Assembly: GCA_012270665.1 (NCBI GenBank)
Contig: JAAXHY010000038.1
Location: forward strand, 1-23,591
Length of the DNA: 23,591 bases
Direction of reading: 5' to 3'
Origin: Dehalococcoidia bacterium
GTDB lineage: Bacteria > Chloroflexota > Dehalococcoidia > SAR202 > UBA11138
Positions 15,054 through 23,591 of the stretch are shown piece after piece. Each line of letters begins with the position of its first letter. Positions within the stretch are counted from its first letter, which is position 1. Made by a program: the position numbers and the translations under genes. The notes below the pieces were generated by a model. The model was not told where the DNA came from. It saw only the letters and a program-made list of their open reading frames with translations, and did not search any database.

Positions 15054-18000
15054 ATGCCACCCATGACTACAACCTCCTTCGTCCTCAAGCGGCTGGCCGA
15101 CGACTGGAAACTGCTTGCGGCCATATTCGCGGGCGTAACTATCGCTGCCACGCTGCTCGCGAGCGCGCCCATATATCTGAAGACTTTGGAGCGCCAGGGC
15201 ATAGACACCGCGATTGACAGAGCGGACCAGTCCTTTCTCAACATCTACGGCGCCGCTCCTCACATTCTGTTGTCCAGAGAGAGACTCGACGCCACAGAGC
15301 GGGCATTCGAAGATTCCATAGCGAACAACGTCCAGGAGATTTATCGAGGGCATGAACGATACCTGAAGTCTCCTACGTTCCTGGTTGGCACGAAGCGAAA
15401 CCCGCTAGATCAGAATCTTCAGAGTCCCGACCTGCCTCCTCTCGTATCGCGCGGATACTTCCAGTATATGACCAACCTGGAAGAACACGTCACGTTCATA
15501 GAGGGCCGCATGGCGAACGATGAGGTCGCCTGGAACGGTCGAAACCCTCGCATTGAGGCCGTTGTCGGCTATACCGCGAAGAGGACTTTCGGACTCAGTG
15601 TTGGCGATACGGTCGTCTTCACGCCTTCTCTCAGCGACCCGACCCGCATGGCCATAGAGATCGTCGGTATGCTGGAGGCCACCGACCCCACCGAGGAATA
15701 CTGGCTGGAGAGCCCCGATCTGTACATTGATCCTGTGCCTCTCGAAGAGACTCCCGACGTGGATGTGGAGGTTGACCCGGAAGAACCGCCCATAGCTCTG
15801 TTCGTGACTCGTGAGGCCCTTATAGAGGGTATAGGAGTCTCGTATCCGGGCACGCTGGTCTCCTCCAACTGGTTCGTCTTCATTGACAAAGAGAACCTCA
15901 AGAAATGGGACAAGGACGAAGTCCGCGCGCGTCTTGCGGACATGGAATCCCAAGTCTCGAACGTAATGCAGGGATCGGCGGTCTTCACCGGGATCGAGAC
16001 CATGCTCAGAAGGTTCGAGCGCCGCAGTTTCTTCACCGGCGTGCCCATGCTTCTGCTGCTGGTGGTTATGACGATCACGGTACTCTACTACATCCTAATG
16101 ATGGTGTCGTATCTCGTAACCAGCCGCGAGCAGGATGTCGCGCTGCTCAGAAGTCGCGGCGTCGGATCATGGCGCCTAGCCCGCATCTACGCGCTGGAAG
16201 GGCTGGTCATAACGCTCATTGCAGCTGTCATCGCTCCGTTTCTCGCGCTCGGCGCGATAGCGCTGGCCGGCAAGCTGGACTACTTCGAGGATATAACGCT
16301 GGGCAGATTCCTGCCCGTTTCCATAGAATGGACTCCCTTCCTGGTATCACTGGCCGCGGGAGCGCTGTGTCTCGCGATCTATGTCGTACCGGGCGTAATA
16401 GGCGCGAGAACCGGGCTGATTGTACAGAAGATGCGCGCAGCCAGGCCGCCCTCTGAGCCGTTCTTCCACCGATACTACATTGACATCGGGCTCATGGTGA
16501 TTGGAGGACTGATATTCTGGGAGCTTTTCTCACGCGGACAGATCGTATCCGGCGGCCTGTTCAACGACGCGCGCGTCAACGAGGCATTGCTGTTTGCGCC
16601 AGTCCTTCTTCTGACGGTCGTCGCTTTGCTTTTCATGCGATTCTTCCCTCTGGTTGTGCGCTACCTCAACGGAGAGTCTCCAACCGTCATGCACCTGCTC
16701 GCCGCGACCACTTTCTTGACGATTGCCCTGATGACAGCCGTGCAGGAGTTGAGAACCGACACCGGCTGGGAATGGGTATGGCGCGCGGCTCACCTGGGCG
16801 TCATCGCCGCCCTGTACGCGGGCGCATGGCGAATTCACAGGCGACATTTCCTCATCGTTGGACTGATTCTGCAGGCCGCGATGACCGCGCTCTTCGTGTA
16901 TAACGACCTGCCCGACAGAGATGCAGCGGTGTATATCCCGACACTGATCCTGTCCCTGCTGGTTCCAATGCAGCTCCTGTTTCTGGCGCTCCGTCGCCTG
17001 GAGCGCGCGTATCCTGTCTGGGCGTCTATGGCGATATGGAGGATGGCTCGGAATCCATTGCAGTACAGTTGGCTGGTACTCCTGATCGTCATGGTAACCG
17101 GACTCGGCATTCTGGCCACGACCGTGGGCGGGACGCTCGACCGGTCATACGAAGAGCGTGTGCTGTACGACGTGGCGGCCGATATTCGAGTGACCGGCAT
17201 TCCGACATACTTCTCTCGCGGTACGCAGTCGCTCAAGGAGAGATACCTAGCCCTGCCCGGGATAACTTCGCTGTCTCTGGTCCTGAGAGGAGGAGGATCG
17301 GTTGGCGCGACCTATTCGGGCAACAGTTTCGGCGTGCTGGCCGTCGAGTCGGATGAATTTCCATATGTCTCATGGTACAGGGACGATTTCTCCGAACGAC
17401 CTCTCACCCAGGTCATGGGCTTTCTCAAGACGGGCGCCGGCCTTCCACCAATCGAAGTACCCAGGAATGCGGAAAGGATTTACGTCTGGGCCAATCCGTC
17501 GGAAGAATACTCCAACATATTCCTGTGGATGGCGCTGAAAGACAGGCGTGGCATAATCAACACTGTCACCCTAGGGCCTCTGCAAGGGGCGGAGTGGACC
17601 CTTATGGAGGGAAGGATTCCAGACAACCTCGTTTGGCCGATCAGCCTTGTCAGCGTCCAGATCTATGAGCCCGCTTTCGGCCCAGCCGGAACCGCCGGGA
17701 CCCTGTTCCTCGATGACATCCAGGTATCCGTCAGGGGCGAGACGGAAAGACATATCCTTGACGACTTCGAGGGAGTAAGCAAGTGGACCCCCTTGGCCAC
17801 TTCGATGATTTCCAGAGACGTCATAGGAGCCACCAGAGACGAAGTAAAGAACGGCGCTAGATCCGGCGTGTTCATCTTCGGAAAGGACACCGACCAGGGC
17901 ATTCGCGGCTTCTACCGCAGCCCGACCGGAGGGCCTATGCCGGTAGTGGCAAGCTCCACCTTCATCGAGCGCACCGGAACGCGGGTTGGCAGTTCGCTCG

Positions 18001-18725
18001 TCGTCAACATTCTGAGCAGCCTCGTGCCGGTACGCATCATGGACACCGTCGAGTACTTCCCCACTATGGACCCTGCGGGCAACGGCTTTCTCATAGTCGA
18101 CCTGGAGAATCTTCTCCGGCACCTGAACATCCTAAGTCCCATAGATAGAATAGATCCGAACGAACTGCTGCTCACATACGTCCCAGGGACCGAGGATGAG
18201 GTAAACTCCATAGCGCACTCCCTCGCCCAAAGGACTGAATTCGTTCACAGCAGGGCGACCATGCTGGAAAACATCCGGCTGGACCCGCTGATAACCGCAG
18301 GCTGGCGCGCGATGATACTGATGGCGTTCGCGGTTATAGTATTCGCCGCCGCGCTCGGATATGTGACCTATCTACTCTCGTTCTCGGGCCAGAGCAGGGC
18401 GGAAATGGGATTCCTCCAGGCGCTTGGGCTACGGCATCGGCAGATGGCGTGGCTGTTGATCGCAGAGCATCTCGTGATTGCCGTCATAGGCCTGGCAATC
18501 GGCACGGCGGCGGGATTCTTCATGAGCAACATAATGGTCTCCTCCGTGGCCGTCACCGAGAATGGCCGACCTGTGGTGCCTCCCTACATACTGACGACCG
18601 ACTGGGCATTTATGGGTGCCATTTATGTTGTGCTGGCGGTCATTTTCGTCGGCGCTCTTCTGTGGCTCGCGCGCTCGGTAACAAGGGTAAACCTGTACGA
18701 GATGACCAGGGTGGAGGGTGAATGA
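15054..18725 (+). CDS. Giant FtsX-family ABC transporter permease (copy 1)
   Basis: 1223 residues, far longer than typical FtsX, LolC or MacB permeases (about 400-650). It has an N-terminal membrane helix (about 20-42), a large extracytoplasmic domain (45-325), and a first FtsX-type membrane block (about 325-465) with SREQDVALLRSRGVGSWRL. A run of further helices (about 470-700) follows, then a second extracytoplasmic domain (about 715-1075) containing HILDDFEGVSKW, and a final FtsX block (from about 1080) with AEMGFLQALGLRHRQM. FtsX permeases couple ATP hydrolysis to extracytoplasmic work such as lipoprotein release, export or hydrolase activation. No ATPase gene is adjacent. The start at 15054 is 6 bases after the nuclease stop; a second ATG is at 15063. 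The end overlaps copy 2 as ATGA. Confidence 0.87.
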   Translation: MPPMTTTSFVLKRLADDWKLLAAIFAGVTIAATLLASAPIYLKTLERQGIDTAIDRADQSFLNIYGAAPHILLSRERLDATERAFEDSIANNVQEIYRGHERYLKSPTFLVGTKRNPLDQNLQSPDLPPLVSRGYFQYMTNLEEHVTFIEGRMANDEVAWNGRNPRIEAVVGYTAKRTFGLSVGDTVVFTPSLSDPTRMAIEIVGMLEATDPTEEYWLESPDLYIDPVPLEETPDVDVEVDPEEPPIALFVTREALIEGIGVSYPGTLVSSNWFVFIDKENLKKWDKDEVRARLADMESQVSNVMQGSAVFTGIETMLRRFERRSFFTGVPMLLLLVVMTITVLYYILMMVSYLVTSREQDVALLRSRGVGSWRLARIYALEGLVITLIAAVIAPFLALGAIALAGKLDYFEDITLGRFLPVSIEWTPFLVSLAAGALCLAIYVVPGVIGARTGLIVQKMRAARPPSEPFFHRYYIDIGLMVIGGLIFWELFSRGQIVSGGLFNDARVNEALLFAPVLLLTVVALLFMRFFPLVVRYLNGESPTVMHLLAATTFLTIALMTAVQELRTDTGWEWVWRAAHLGVIAALYAGAWRIHRRHFLIVGLILQAAMTALFVYNDLPDRDAAVYIPTLILSLLVPMQLLFLALRRLERAYPVWASMAIWRMARNPLQYSWLVLLIVMVTGLGILATTVGGTLDRSYEERVLYDVAADIRVTGIPTYFSRGTQSLKERYLALPGITSLSLVLRGGGSVGATYSGNSFGVLAVESDEFPYVSWYRDDFSERPLTQVMGFLKTGAGLPPIEVPRNAERIYVWANPSEEYSNIFLWMALKDRRGIINTVTLGPLQGAEWTLMEGRIPDNLVWPISLVSVQIYEPAFGPAGTAGTLFLDDIQVSVRGETERHILDDFEGVSKWTPLATSMISRDVIGATRDEVKNGARSGVFIFGKDTDQGIRGFYRSPTGGPMPVVASSTFIERTGTRVGSSLVVNILSSLVPVRIMDTVEYFPTMDPAGNGFLIVDLENLLRHLNILSPIDRIDPNELLLTYVPGTEDEVNSIAHSLAQRTEFVHSRATMLENIRLDPLITAGWRAMILMAFAVIVFAAALGYVTYLLSFSGQSRAEMGFLQALGLRHRQMAWLLIAEHLVIAVIGLAIGTAAGFFMSNIMVSSVAVTENGRPVVPPYILTTDWAFMGAIYVVLAVIFVGALLWLARSVTRVNLYEMTRVEGE

Positions 18726-21700
18726 ACGGCCTGATTTTCAGGATTGTCACCGCATGGCCGCAGATAGTCCGTCGCACCCTCGCCAACTGGCAGCTGATGT
18801 CCACTGTCGTGGTGGGCGTTCTTCTGGCGTCATCCATCATGGCCGGCGCCGTCATATATTTCGATGCGCTGAGGGAACTCGCCCTGAACAACTCGCTCGC
18901 TCAGATCAGCGTGGACGATACCAACATCGTCCTTAAGTCGGACAGAGGCCCAACGACCTATGCCGAAAGAGAGAAGGTCGTCCGTGAGACCGAACGTGAA
19001 ATCCAAGACCGCGTCGCCTGGATGCTCAGGGACGGCACAACCGGAGTCAAGACGGCCACTTTCTTCCTGTCAGTAGTTGGACGCGAGGCGACTGCCGGTA
19101 CGGATAGCCCTCGCGCTTTCTTCGGGCACCTGCCGCGTCTGTTGGATCATGCTACGATAGCGCCCGGCGGTCGGGCGCCGGGAGATACGCCAGCCAATGT
19201 ATCGGACGGCATTCCCACAATCGAGGCGCTGGTGCCTATGGAAAACGCCCAGGACCTGGGGGTGCAGGTCGGCGACACGCTCTCGGCGGTTCCGTACTGG
19301 ACAGATTCCGCCCCATACATACACGTGGTAATCACCGGAATCTTCACTCCAGACGACCCGGATGACGAATTCTGGCGTCTCAACGAGAGGGTGTTCAAAG
19401 CCGCAACCGCCGAAACGTTCCGCACTCTGCCCTTCTACCTCACCGAGAAAGCCTACTACGAGACTCTGGGGGGTACCTTCAAACAGTTGGACAGCGTGTA
19501 CGGCTGGCTGCTGATGGTGGATACGGGCAGGCTGAACGCGAATAACTCCAGGTTTGCCTACGCGAACATAGAGGCGATGGAGGATAGGCTGTCCACCAAC
19601 CTCTTCAGCTACCGCCAGATCACCGGGCTGGACGAGGCGCTCTACGAATACGACTTGAGGCTGTTCTTCTCAAAGCTGCCCATGTTCGTGATACTCGTCC
19701 TCATTTCGGTGGTCATACTGTATTACGTCATCACGCTGTCGTCACTCGTCGTAGAACAGCAGAGAGGCGAGATAGTGCTTCTGAAGAGCCGGGGGGCAAG
19801 CTCGGCGCAGGTACTCTCCGTGTATGTGCTGGAGGGACTGACGATAGCTGTCCTTGCCACGGTTCTCGCGCCATTTCTGGCGGCCATGGCCATAAGCCTG
19901 CTCGGCTATACCCCCGCGTTTTCCGACCTCAGTGGCGGCGACAGACTGGAAATCCTCATATCCCCGAATGCCTATCTGATGAGCGCGTTCGGCGGTCTGC
20001 TCAGCTTCGGAGCGCTCATGATCCCGGCGTTCCAGGCTTCGGGCATGAGCGTGACCACGTTCAGACAACAGTCGGCCAGGCCGTACACCCAGCCCTTCTA
20101 TCAGCGCTACTACCTCGATGTCCTTCTGCTCATCATCGGAGTGATTCTGCTAAGGCAGCTATCCGAGCAGGGCTCGGTCGTCGCCGTCGGGATCTTCGGA
20201 GAGATAGCGGTTGACCAGATACTGCTGGCCGTGCCGGCCGTGATACTGGTAGCCTCCGCGCTCGCCCTTCTGAGACTGTTCCCCCTGTTCATGCGTATAT
20301 CCAGCGCGCTGCTGTCGTCATTTCTGTCGGCGGGTCTCGTCCTGGGAATCTGGCAGATGGCCAGGAACCCGACTCACTACGCTCGACTCTCTCTGATGCT
20401 CATACTCATGGCCGGTCTGGGCATCTTCGCCGCCAGCTTTGGCGGCACACTTCAACGCAGCTTCGAGGAGAGAACTCTGTACGCCACCGGCGCCGACGTG
20501 CGCGTGCGCGCCATACTGCCCGGCAGCGAAGGCGAAACCCAGCCGATTCGAGAATCATACGAAGAACTGCCGTCCGTAGAAGATGTGAGCCTTGCCTTCA
20601 GAGGCTTTGGGACCGACCTGTCCAAGTTGTTCGCGGATTCTTATACCATGTTCGCCGTGGAGGGCGACAGAATCAAGGATATGGGCTGGTTCAGAGACGA
20701 CTTCTCGGACACCCCGGTGGAACGTATGCTGACCTCCCTGGATACAGACGCCCTCCCCGAAGGGCTGCCCATACCGCCGGAGGCGGAGTTCCTGGGGATA
20801 ACCGTCAAGCCCGACAGGCCACACCCCACAGTTACGGTCGCCGCTCGTCTGCGCGACGTGAATGGCCGATACTTCACCTACAACTTCGGCAGGCTCGAAC
20901 GGGGTCAATGGCTGTCTTCCGAGGTTCTCCTGTCTCGCGCCGACGTGGCGATGTTCAGGAGCAGACTGCGCCCTGCACTCCCAATGAGCTTAGCGTCGCT
21001 CACCGTGTATGAGACGAATGGACGCAACAGGCTGAGGTCGGGCGCGATGCTGATTGCCGACATCTACGCGCGTATGCCCGACGGCGGCATCGAGGTTATA
21101 GAGTCCTTCGATTCTCTCGACGAATGGAGCCTGCTCCGAGCGGTGCCAGAGGCGCAGTCCGACGCCTTCAAACCCGCTGAAGCGCTCGATGGCTCATCCG
21201 CTGGCAACTTCATCTGGGCCGAGGGTCGCCCGCTGATCAGTCGTGGGGTCTTCCTTGGTCCCCCCATCGAGCCACTGCCCGCCGTTGCCACGAAGCGATT
21301 CATGAGAGTCAACGGACACGAGGTGGGAGAGACTATCGAGGTTTCCGTCCAGGGACACCGCATCTACGTCACTCTCACGGACGCGGTGGACTACTTCCCC
21401 ACTCTCGAAACATTCACCGAGTCCTACCTGGTCGCGGATCTGGACGCTGTGGTCGCGTATACCAACCTGGAAGCAACCGGCGGGGAGATACGCCCGAACG
21501 AGGTGTGGCTCACTACCAACGGCGTTCCCGCAGAAAGGTCTCAACTGATCTCGATACTGGAGGAAGGCGGACCATTTCCCTCACGCGATATTTACGACCG
21601 CGCCCAGGCTTTGGCCGACTCCCAGGTTGACCCACTCGTAGAGGCGGGATGGCGCGCGCTGCTGTTCGTCGCGTTCGCCGCCGTGCTCATACTCAGCGGA

Positions 21701-22072
21701 CTCGGATTCATGGTCCACGCCTACGTGTCCTTCAAGAGCCGCGAGATGCAGTTCGCGCTCATGCGGACCGTCGGCTTCTCCATGAGGCAACTGACGACCC
21801 TCGTGCTTCTGGAGCAGGTGCTTGTCATAGGCGCGGGACTGGCGCTCGGCACATGGATGGGTGGACGACTCGGCGCGTCCATGATGCCCTTCCTGGCGCA
21901 CGACGACCGCGGCACGCAGGTTCTCCCCCCGTTCGTCGTAGATGTCAACTGGCAGACACTCACGATCACATACCTGGCGATGGGTCTGCTGTTCGCCGTC
22001 ATCATAACCGGAGTGATACTCCTCGTCCGACGGATATCCCTTCAGCGCATCCTCCGGCTCGGCGAGGTCTGA
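18722..22072 (+). CDS. Giant FtsX-family ABC transporter permease (copy 2)
   Basis: 1116 residues with the same order as copy 1: an N-terminal helix (STVVVGVLLASSIMAGAVIYF), a first extracytoplasmic domain, an FtsX block (VVEQQRGEIVLLKSRGASSAQ), further helices, a second extracytoplasmic domain (VIESFDSLDEWSLL) and a C-terminal FtsX block (KSREMQFALMRTVGFSMRQL). The regions LRLFPLFMR and IWQMARNPTHYARLSL align with copy 1, which carries about 100 extra residues of membrane helices between them. The ATG overlaps the copy 1 stop by four bases, so both are made in step and probably form a heterodimer. The gene ends 6 bases from the MFS gene on the other strand, with no terminator seen. Confidence 0.87.
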   Translation: MNGLIFRIVTAWPQIVRRTLANWQLMSTVVVGVLLASSIMAGAVIYFDALRELALNNSLAQISVDDTNIVLKSDRGPTTYAEREKVVRETEREIQDRVAWMLRDGTTGVKTATFFLSVVGREATAGTDSPRAFFGHLPRLLDHATIAPGGRAPGDTPANVSDGIPTIEALVPMENAQDLGVQVGDTLSAVPYWTDSAPYIHVVITGIFTPDDPDDEFWRLNERVFKAATAETFRTLPFYLTEKAYYETLGGTFKQLDSVYGWLLMVDTGRLNANNSRFAYANIEAMEDRLSTNLFSYRQITGLDEALYEYDLRLFFSKLPMFVILVLISVVILYYVITLSSLVVEQQRGEIVLLKSRGASSAQVLSVYVLEGLTIAVLATVLAPFLAAMAISLLGYTPAFSDLSGGDRLEILISPNAYLMSAFGGLLSFGALMIPAFQASGMSVTTFRQQSARPYTQPFYQRYYLDVLLLIIGVILLRQLSEQGSVVAVGIFGEIAVDQILLAVPAVILVASALALLRLFPLFMRISSALLSSFLSAGLVLGIWQMARNPTHYARLSLMLILMAGLGIFAASFGGTLQRSFEERTLYATGADVRVRAILPGSEGETQPIRESYEELPSVEDVSLAFRGFGTDLSKLFADSYTMFAVEGDRIKDMGWFRDDFSDTPVERMLTSLDTDALPEGLPIPPEAEFLGITVKPDRPHPTVTVAARLRDVNGRYFTYNFGRLERGQWLSSEVLLSRADVAMFRSRLRPALPMSLASLTVYETNGRNRLRSGAMLIADIYARMPDGGIEVIESFDSLDEWSLLRAVPEAQSDAFKPAEALDGSSAGNFIWAEGRPLISRGVFLGPPIEPLPAVATKRFMRVNGHEVGETIEVSVQGHRIYVTLTDAVDYFPTLETFTESYLVADLDAVVAYTNLEATGGEIRPNEVWLTTNGVPAERSQLISILEEGGPFPSRDIYDRAQALADSQVDPLVEAGWRALLFVAFAAVLILSGLGFMVHAYVSFKSREMQFALMRTVGFSMRQLTTLVLLEQVLVIGAGLALGTWMGGRLGASMMPFLAHDDRGTQVLPPFVVDVNWQTLTITYLAMGLLFAVIITGVILLVRRISLQRILRLGEV

Positions 22073-22078
22073 CCAAGA

Positions 22079-23355
22079 CTACCCGGACGAATCCCCGTCG
22101 AGTGCGTCAAGGCGTGTCTTCGATACCGGACGCCGCGCCGTCCAAAGCAGCAAAGAGGCCAGAATCGCTACCAGCCCGAGCGAGACGAACGCTCCCCGGT
22201 AACTGCCAGCGCTGTCGAACACTACCGCCGAAGCCAGCGGCCCCACGGCAAACCCGAAGACCTGCGCCGCCCTGCCCATCCCGAAGATGCCGCCCAGACT
22301 CCGTCGCCCGTAGTAACTGGCCCACATTATCGGCGTAAGCGTGTTCACGCCCGTACCCAGAAATCCCTGCATCACGGCGAACAGGTATGTCTCTGTCAGC
22401 GTATCCGCATGGATCAGCGTCCACATACTCACCGCGCCCAGCAGGTACGCCAGCATCAACAGCAGTTTCACCGACACCGTTTCCGCCAGAACGCCGGACA
22501 CCAGTGCCGACGCCGCTCCCGCGATCGCCATGACGCTCACCGCCGCCACAGCCGCCGTGGGAGACAGTCCCTGCTGAGTCAGGTGCGGCACTAAGTGAAG
22601 CCCGACACCCGAAATCGCCGAGCTTGCCAGGAACAGCGACACCAAAATCACCCAGAACGCAGGAGTCCTGATTACCTCACCCAGAGGAATCTGTCGCTCA
22701 TCCCGCCGCTCATCCGCCCTGCGCGCCGCCCGGACTTGCTCGTCCGCGCCCTCGATTGCGAGTCCTATGTCCTCTGGCTGCCGGCGGATGAACAGCGCCG
22801 ACGGAATCACTCCAATACAGAGCATCGTCGCCGAAAGCGCGACCCACGCCGCCCTCCAGTCCCAGGTCACTATCACGAACTGCACCGCCGGCGCCATCAC
22901 GATCATCCCGCCCGACGCTCCGAAGAACACCAGCCCCACCGCCTGCCCCTGCGTCGCAGGAACCATTTGCCCACGCTGACCGACGCGCCGATCTGGATCA
23001 GCCCTTGGTCGGCTATCCTCATCGCGGTGAAAGCGACGTAGAATCCTGCCAGAGCCTGCGCCATCGAGAGATACATACACCCCACTACCACCACCAGTCC
23101 TCCGACGACAAGAATCACCCGCGCTCCGAATCGGTCCGCCAGTCTCCCGCTGAACGGCGCCAAAATCGCTCCCAGGACCGCGCCCAGACTCGTTGCCCCC
23201 GCGACTTCCGTGCGATTCCAGCCGAATTCCTCGCTCATCGGAATCACGAACACCGTCAGAATCCCGATGGCGGTCGCGGCATTCGCGAACTGTATCCCCG
23301 AAGCGGCGCCCGCGACCAGCCACCCATAGTAGAAGCGTCTGGGCAGGACGTTCAC
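22079..23355 (-). pseudogene. MFS transporter, split by a one-base frameshift
   Basis: The N-terminal half is read from the GTG at 23355: RRFYYGWLVAGAASG, EEFGWNRTEV, then GRLADRFGARVILV (the MFS loop 2-3 signature) and SVGKWFLRRRG. The C-terminal half is in another frame and continues as QAVGLVFFGASGGMIV to the stop at 22079 (LGGIFGMGRAAQVFGF, YRGAFVSLGLVAILAS). Joining the two at the CAGGGGCAGG site (about 22945-22955) restores a normal-length 12-helix transporter of about 425 residues, resembling monocarboxylate/oxalate-type MFS members. One missing base in the G run would explain the split, so this is either a recent loss of function or a sequencing error. The GTG overlaps the previous MFS stop as GTGA, which decides this start over the GTG at 23385. 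Confidence 0.8.
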
Positions 23356-23591
23356 CGGGATAACCTGTGCGTCACCCACGGCCACAGTGAGAACGACACC
23401 AGAACCGCCGCCGCCGCCAGCGCGACCGCGACCAGGTACGTATCCCGGAACGCCAGTACGAAGGCATCCTCCGGCGTCACCAACTCTGCTCTCGTAGACT
23501 CTCGCGCCGCGAACACCGCGCCCATTATCGCCACACTCGACACCGTTCCCAGCCCCCGCGCCAGACCCATTATCCCGCCACCCATTCCCAG
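23352..23591 (-). CDS. C-terminal end of an MFS multidrug-type transporter (5' truncated)
   Basis: The frame is open from the window edge for 79 residues. It contains GIMGLARGLGTVSSVAIMGAVFA, the late-helix signature seen in DHA2-type (14-helix) drug exporters, then a short loop (RAELVTPEDAFVLAF) and a final helix (TYLVAVALAAAAVLVSFSLW) with a short basic tail. The TGA stop at 23352-23354 overlaps the GTG of the next MFS gene, so the two transporters are probably one operon. The rest of the gene is outside the window; any substrate is unknown. Confidence 0.72.
   Translation of the reverse strand: MGMGGGIMGLARGLGTVSSVAIMGAVFAARESTRAELVTPEDAFVLAFRDTYLVAVALAAAAVLVSFSLWPWVTHRLSR

Noticed and set aside
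22950..23323. N-terminal part of the 414-codon minus-strand frame at the MFS locus
   Set aside because: This part is Arg/Gly/Asp-rich and not membrane-like; the real transporter N-terminus is in the neighbouring frame, and the two join only through a frameshift.
1..23591. tRNA, rRNA, insertion sequence or phage genes
   Set aside because: No cloverleaf with a conserved T-loop, rRNA signature, transposase motif or terminal inverted repeat pair was recognised on reading both strands.

Overview
The window reads as a chromosomal segment of an uncultivated Chloroflexota bacterium, possibly of the SAR202/Dehalococcoidia type. This is inference, not a database match. It rests on a lipoprotein with a (T-P-V-P-P-T)n linker, very large tandem FtsX-like permeases, and a mix of LLM flavin monooxygenase, HpcH/HpaI aldolase, cytochrome P450, TPP enzyme and acyl-CoA dehydrogenase. 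GTG and TTG starts are frequent. GC is close to 60% in the spots counted by hand, except for a restriction-modification island.

Left part (about 1-10130), mostly minus strand. A partial unknown gene on the plus strand runs in from the left edge. After it, read right to left in transcription order, come cytochrome P450, ComEC/Rec2, a multidomain lipoprotein with a C-terminal cyclophilin, an HpcH/HpaI aldolase, an LLM flavin oxidoreductase, a DUF433 antitoxin-like gene, a broken DUF5615 toxin-like gene and an M42 aminopeptidase. The DUF433/DUF5615 pair overlaps by GTGA, and the toxin-like frame carries a TGA at codon 34. Probable -10 boxes before the lipoprotein and LLM genes suggest several transcription units rather than one operon.

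Middle part (about 10196-13580). A TPP-dependent acetolactate-synthase-like enzyme (minus) is divergent from a stand-alone Lrp/AsnC ligand-binding (RAM) protein (plus). The RAM gene has a near-consensus sigma70-type promoter, and the shared intergenic region holds an inverted repeat. An acyl-CoA dehydrogenase follows on the plus strand. Hairpins close the TPP gene and the RAM gene.

Island (13625-15047). A beta-class DNA methyltransferase overlaps a winged-helix/HNH endonuclease by 17 bp. This looks like a complete Type II restriction-modification pair in lower-GC DNA than its surroundings.

Right part (15054-23591). Two giant FtsX-family permeases (1223 and 1116 aa) overlap by ATGA and look like ancient duplicates; no ABC ATPase is present in the window. 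Converging on them from the right are two MFS transporter genes on the minus strand. One is cut by the window edge. The other is split by an apparent one-base frameshift at a G4 run.

I found no tRNA, rRNA, CRISPR array, insertion sequence or phage gene. The points most worth a second look are the disrupted DUF5615 frame beside an intact DUF433 gene, the R-M island with an unusual DPWY motif IV, the orphan duplicated FtsX pair, the three-domain cyclophilin lipoprotein, and the frameshifted MFS gene.
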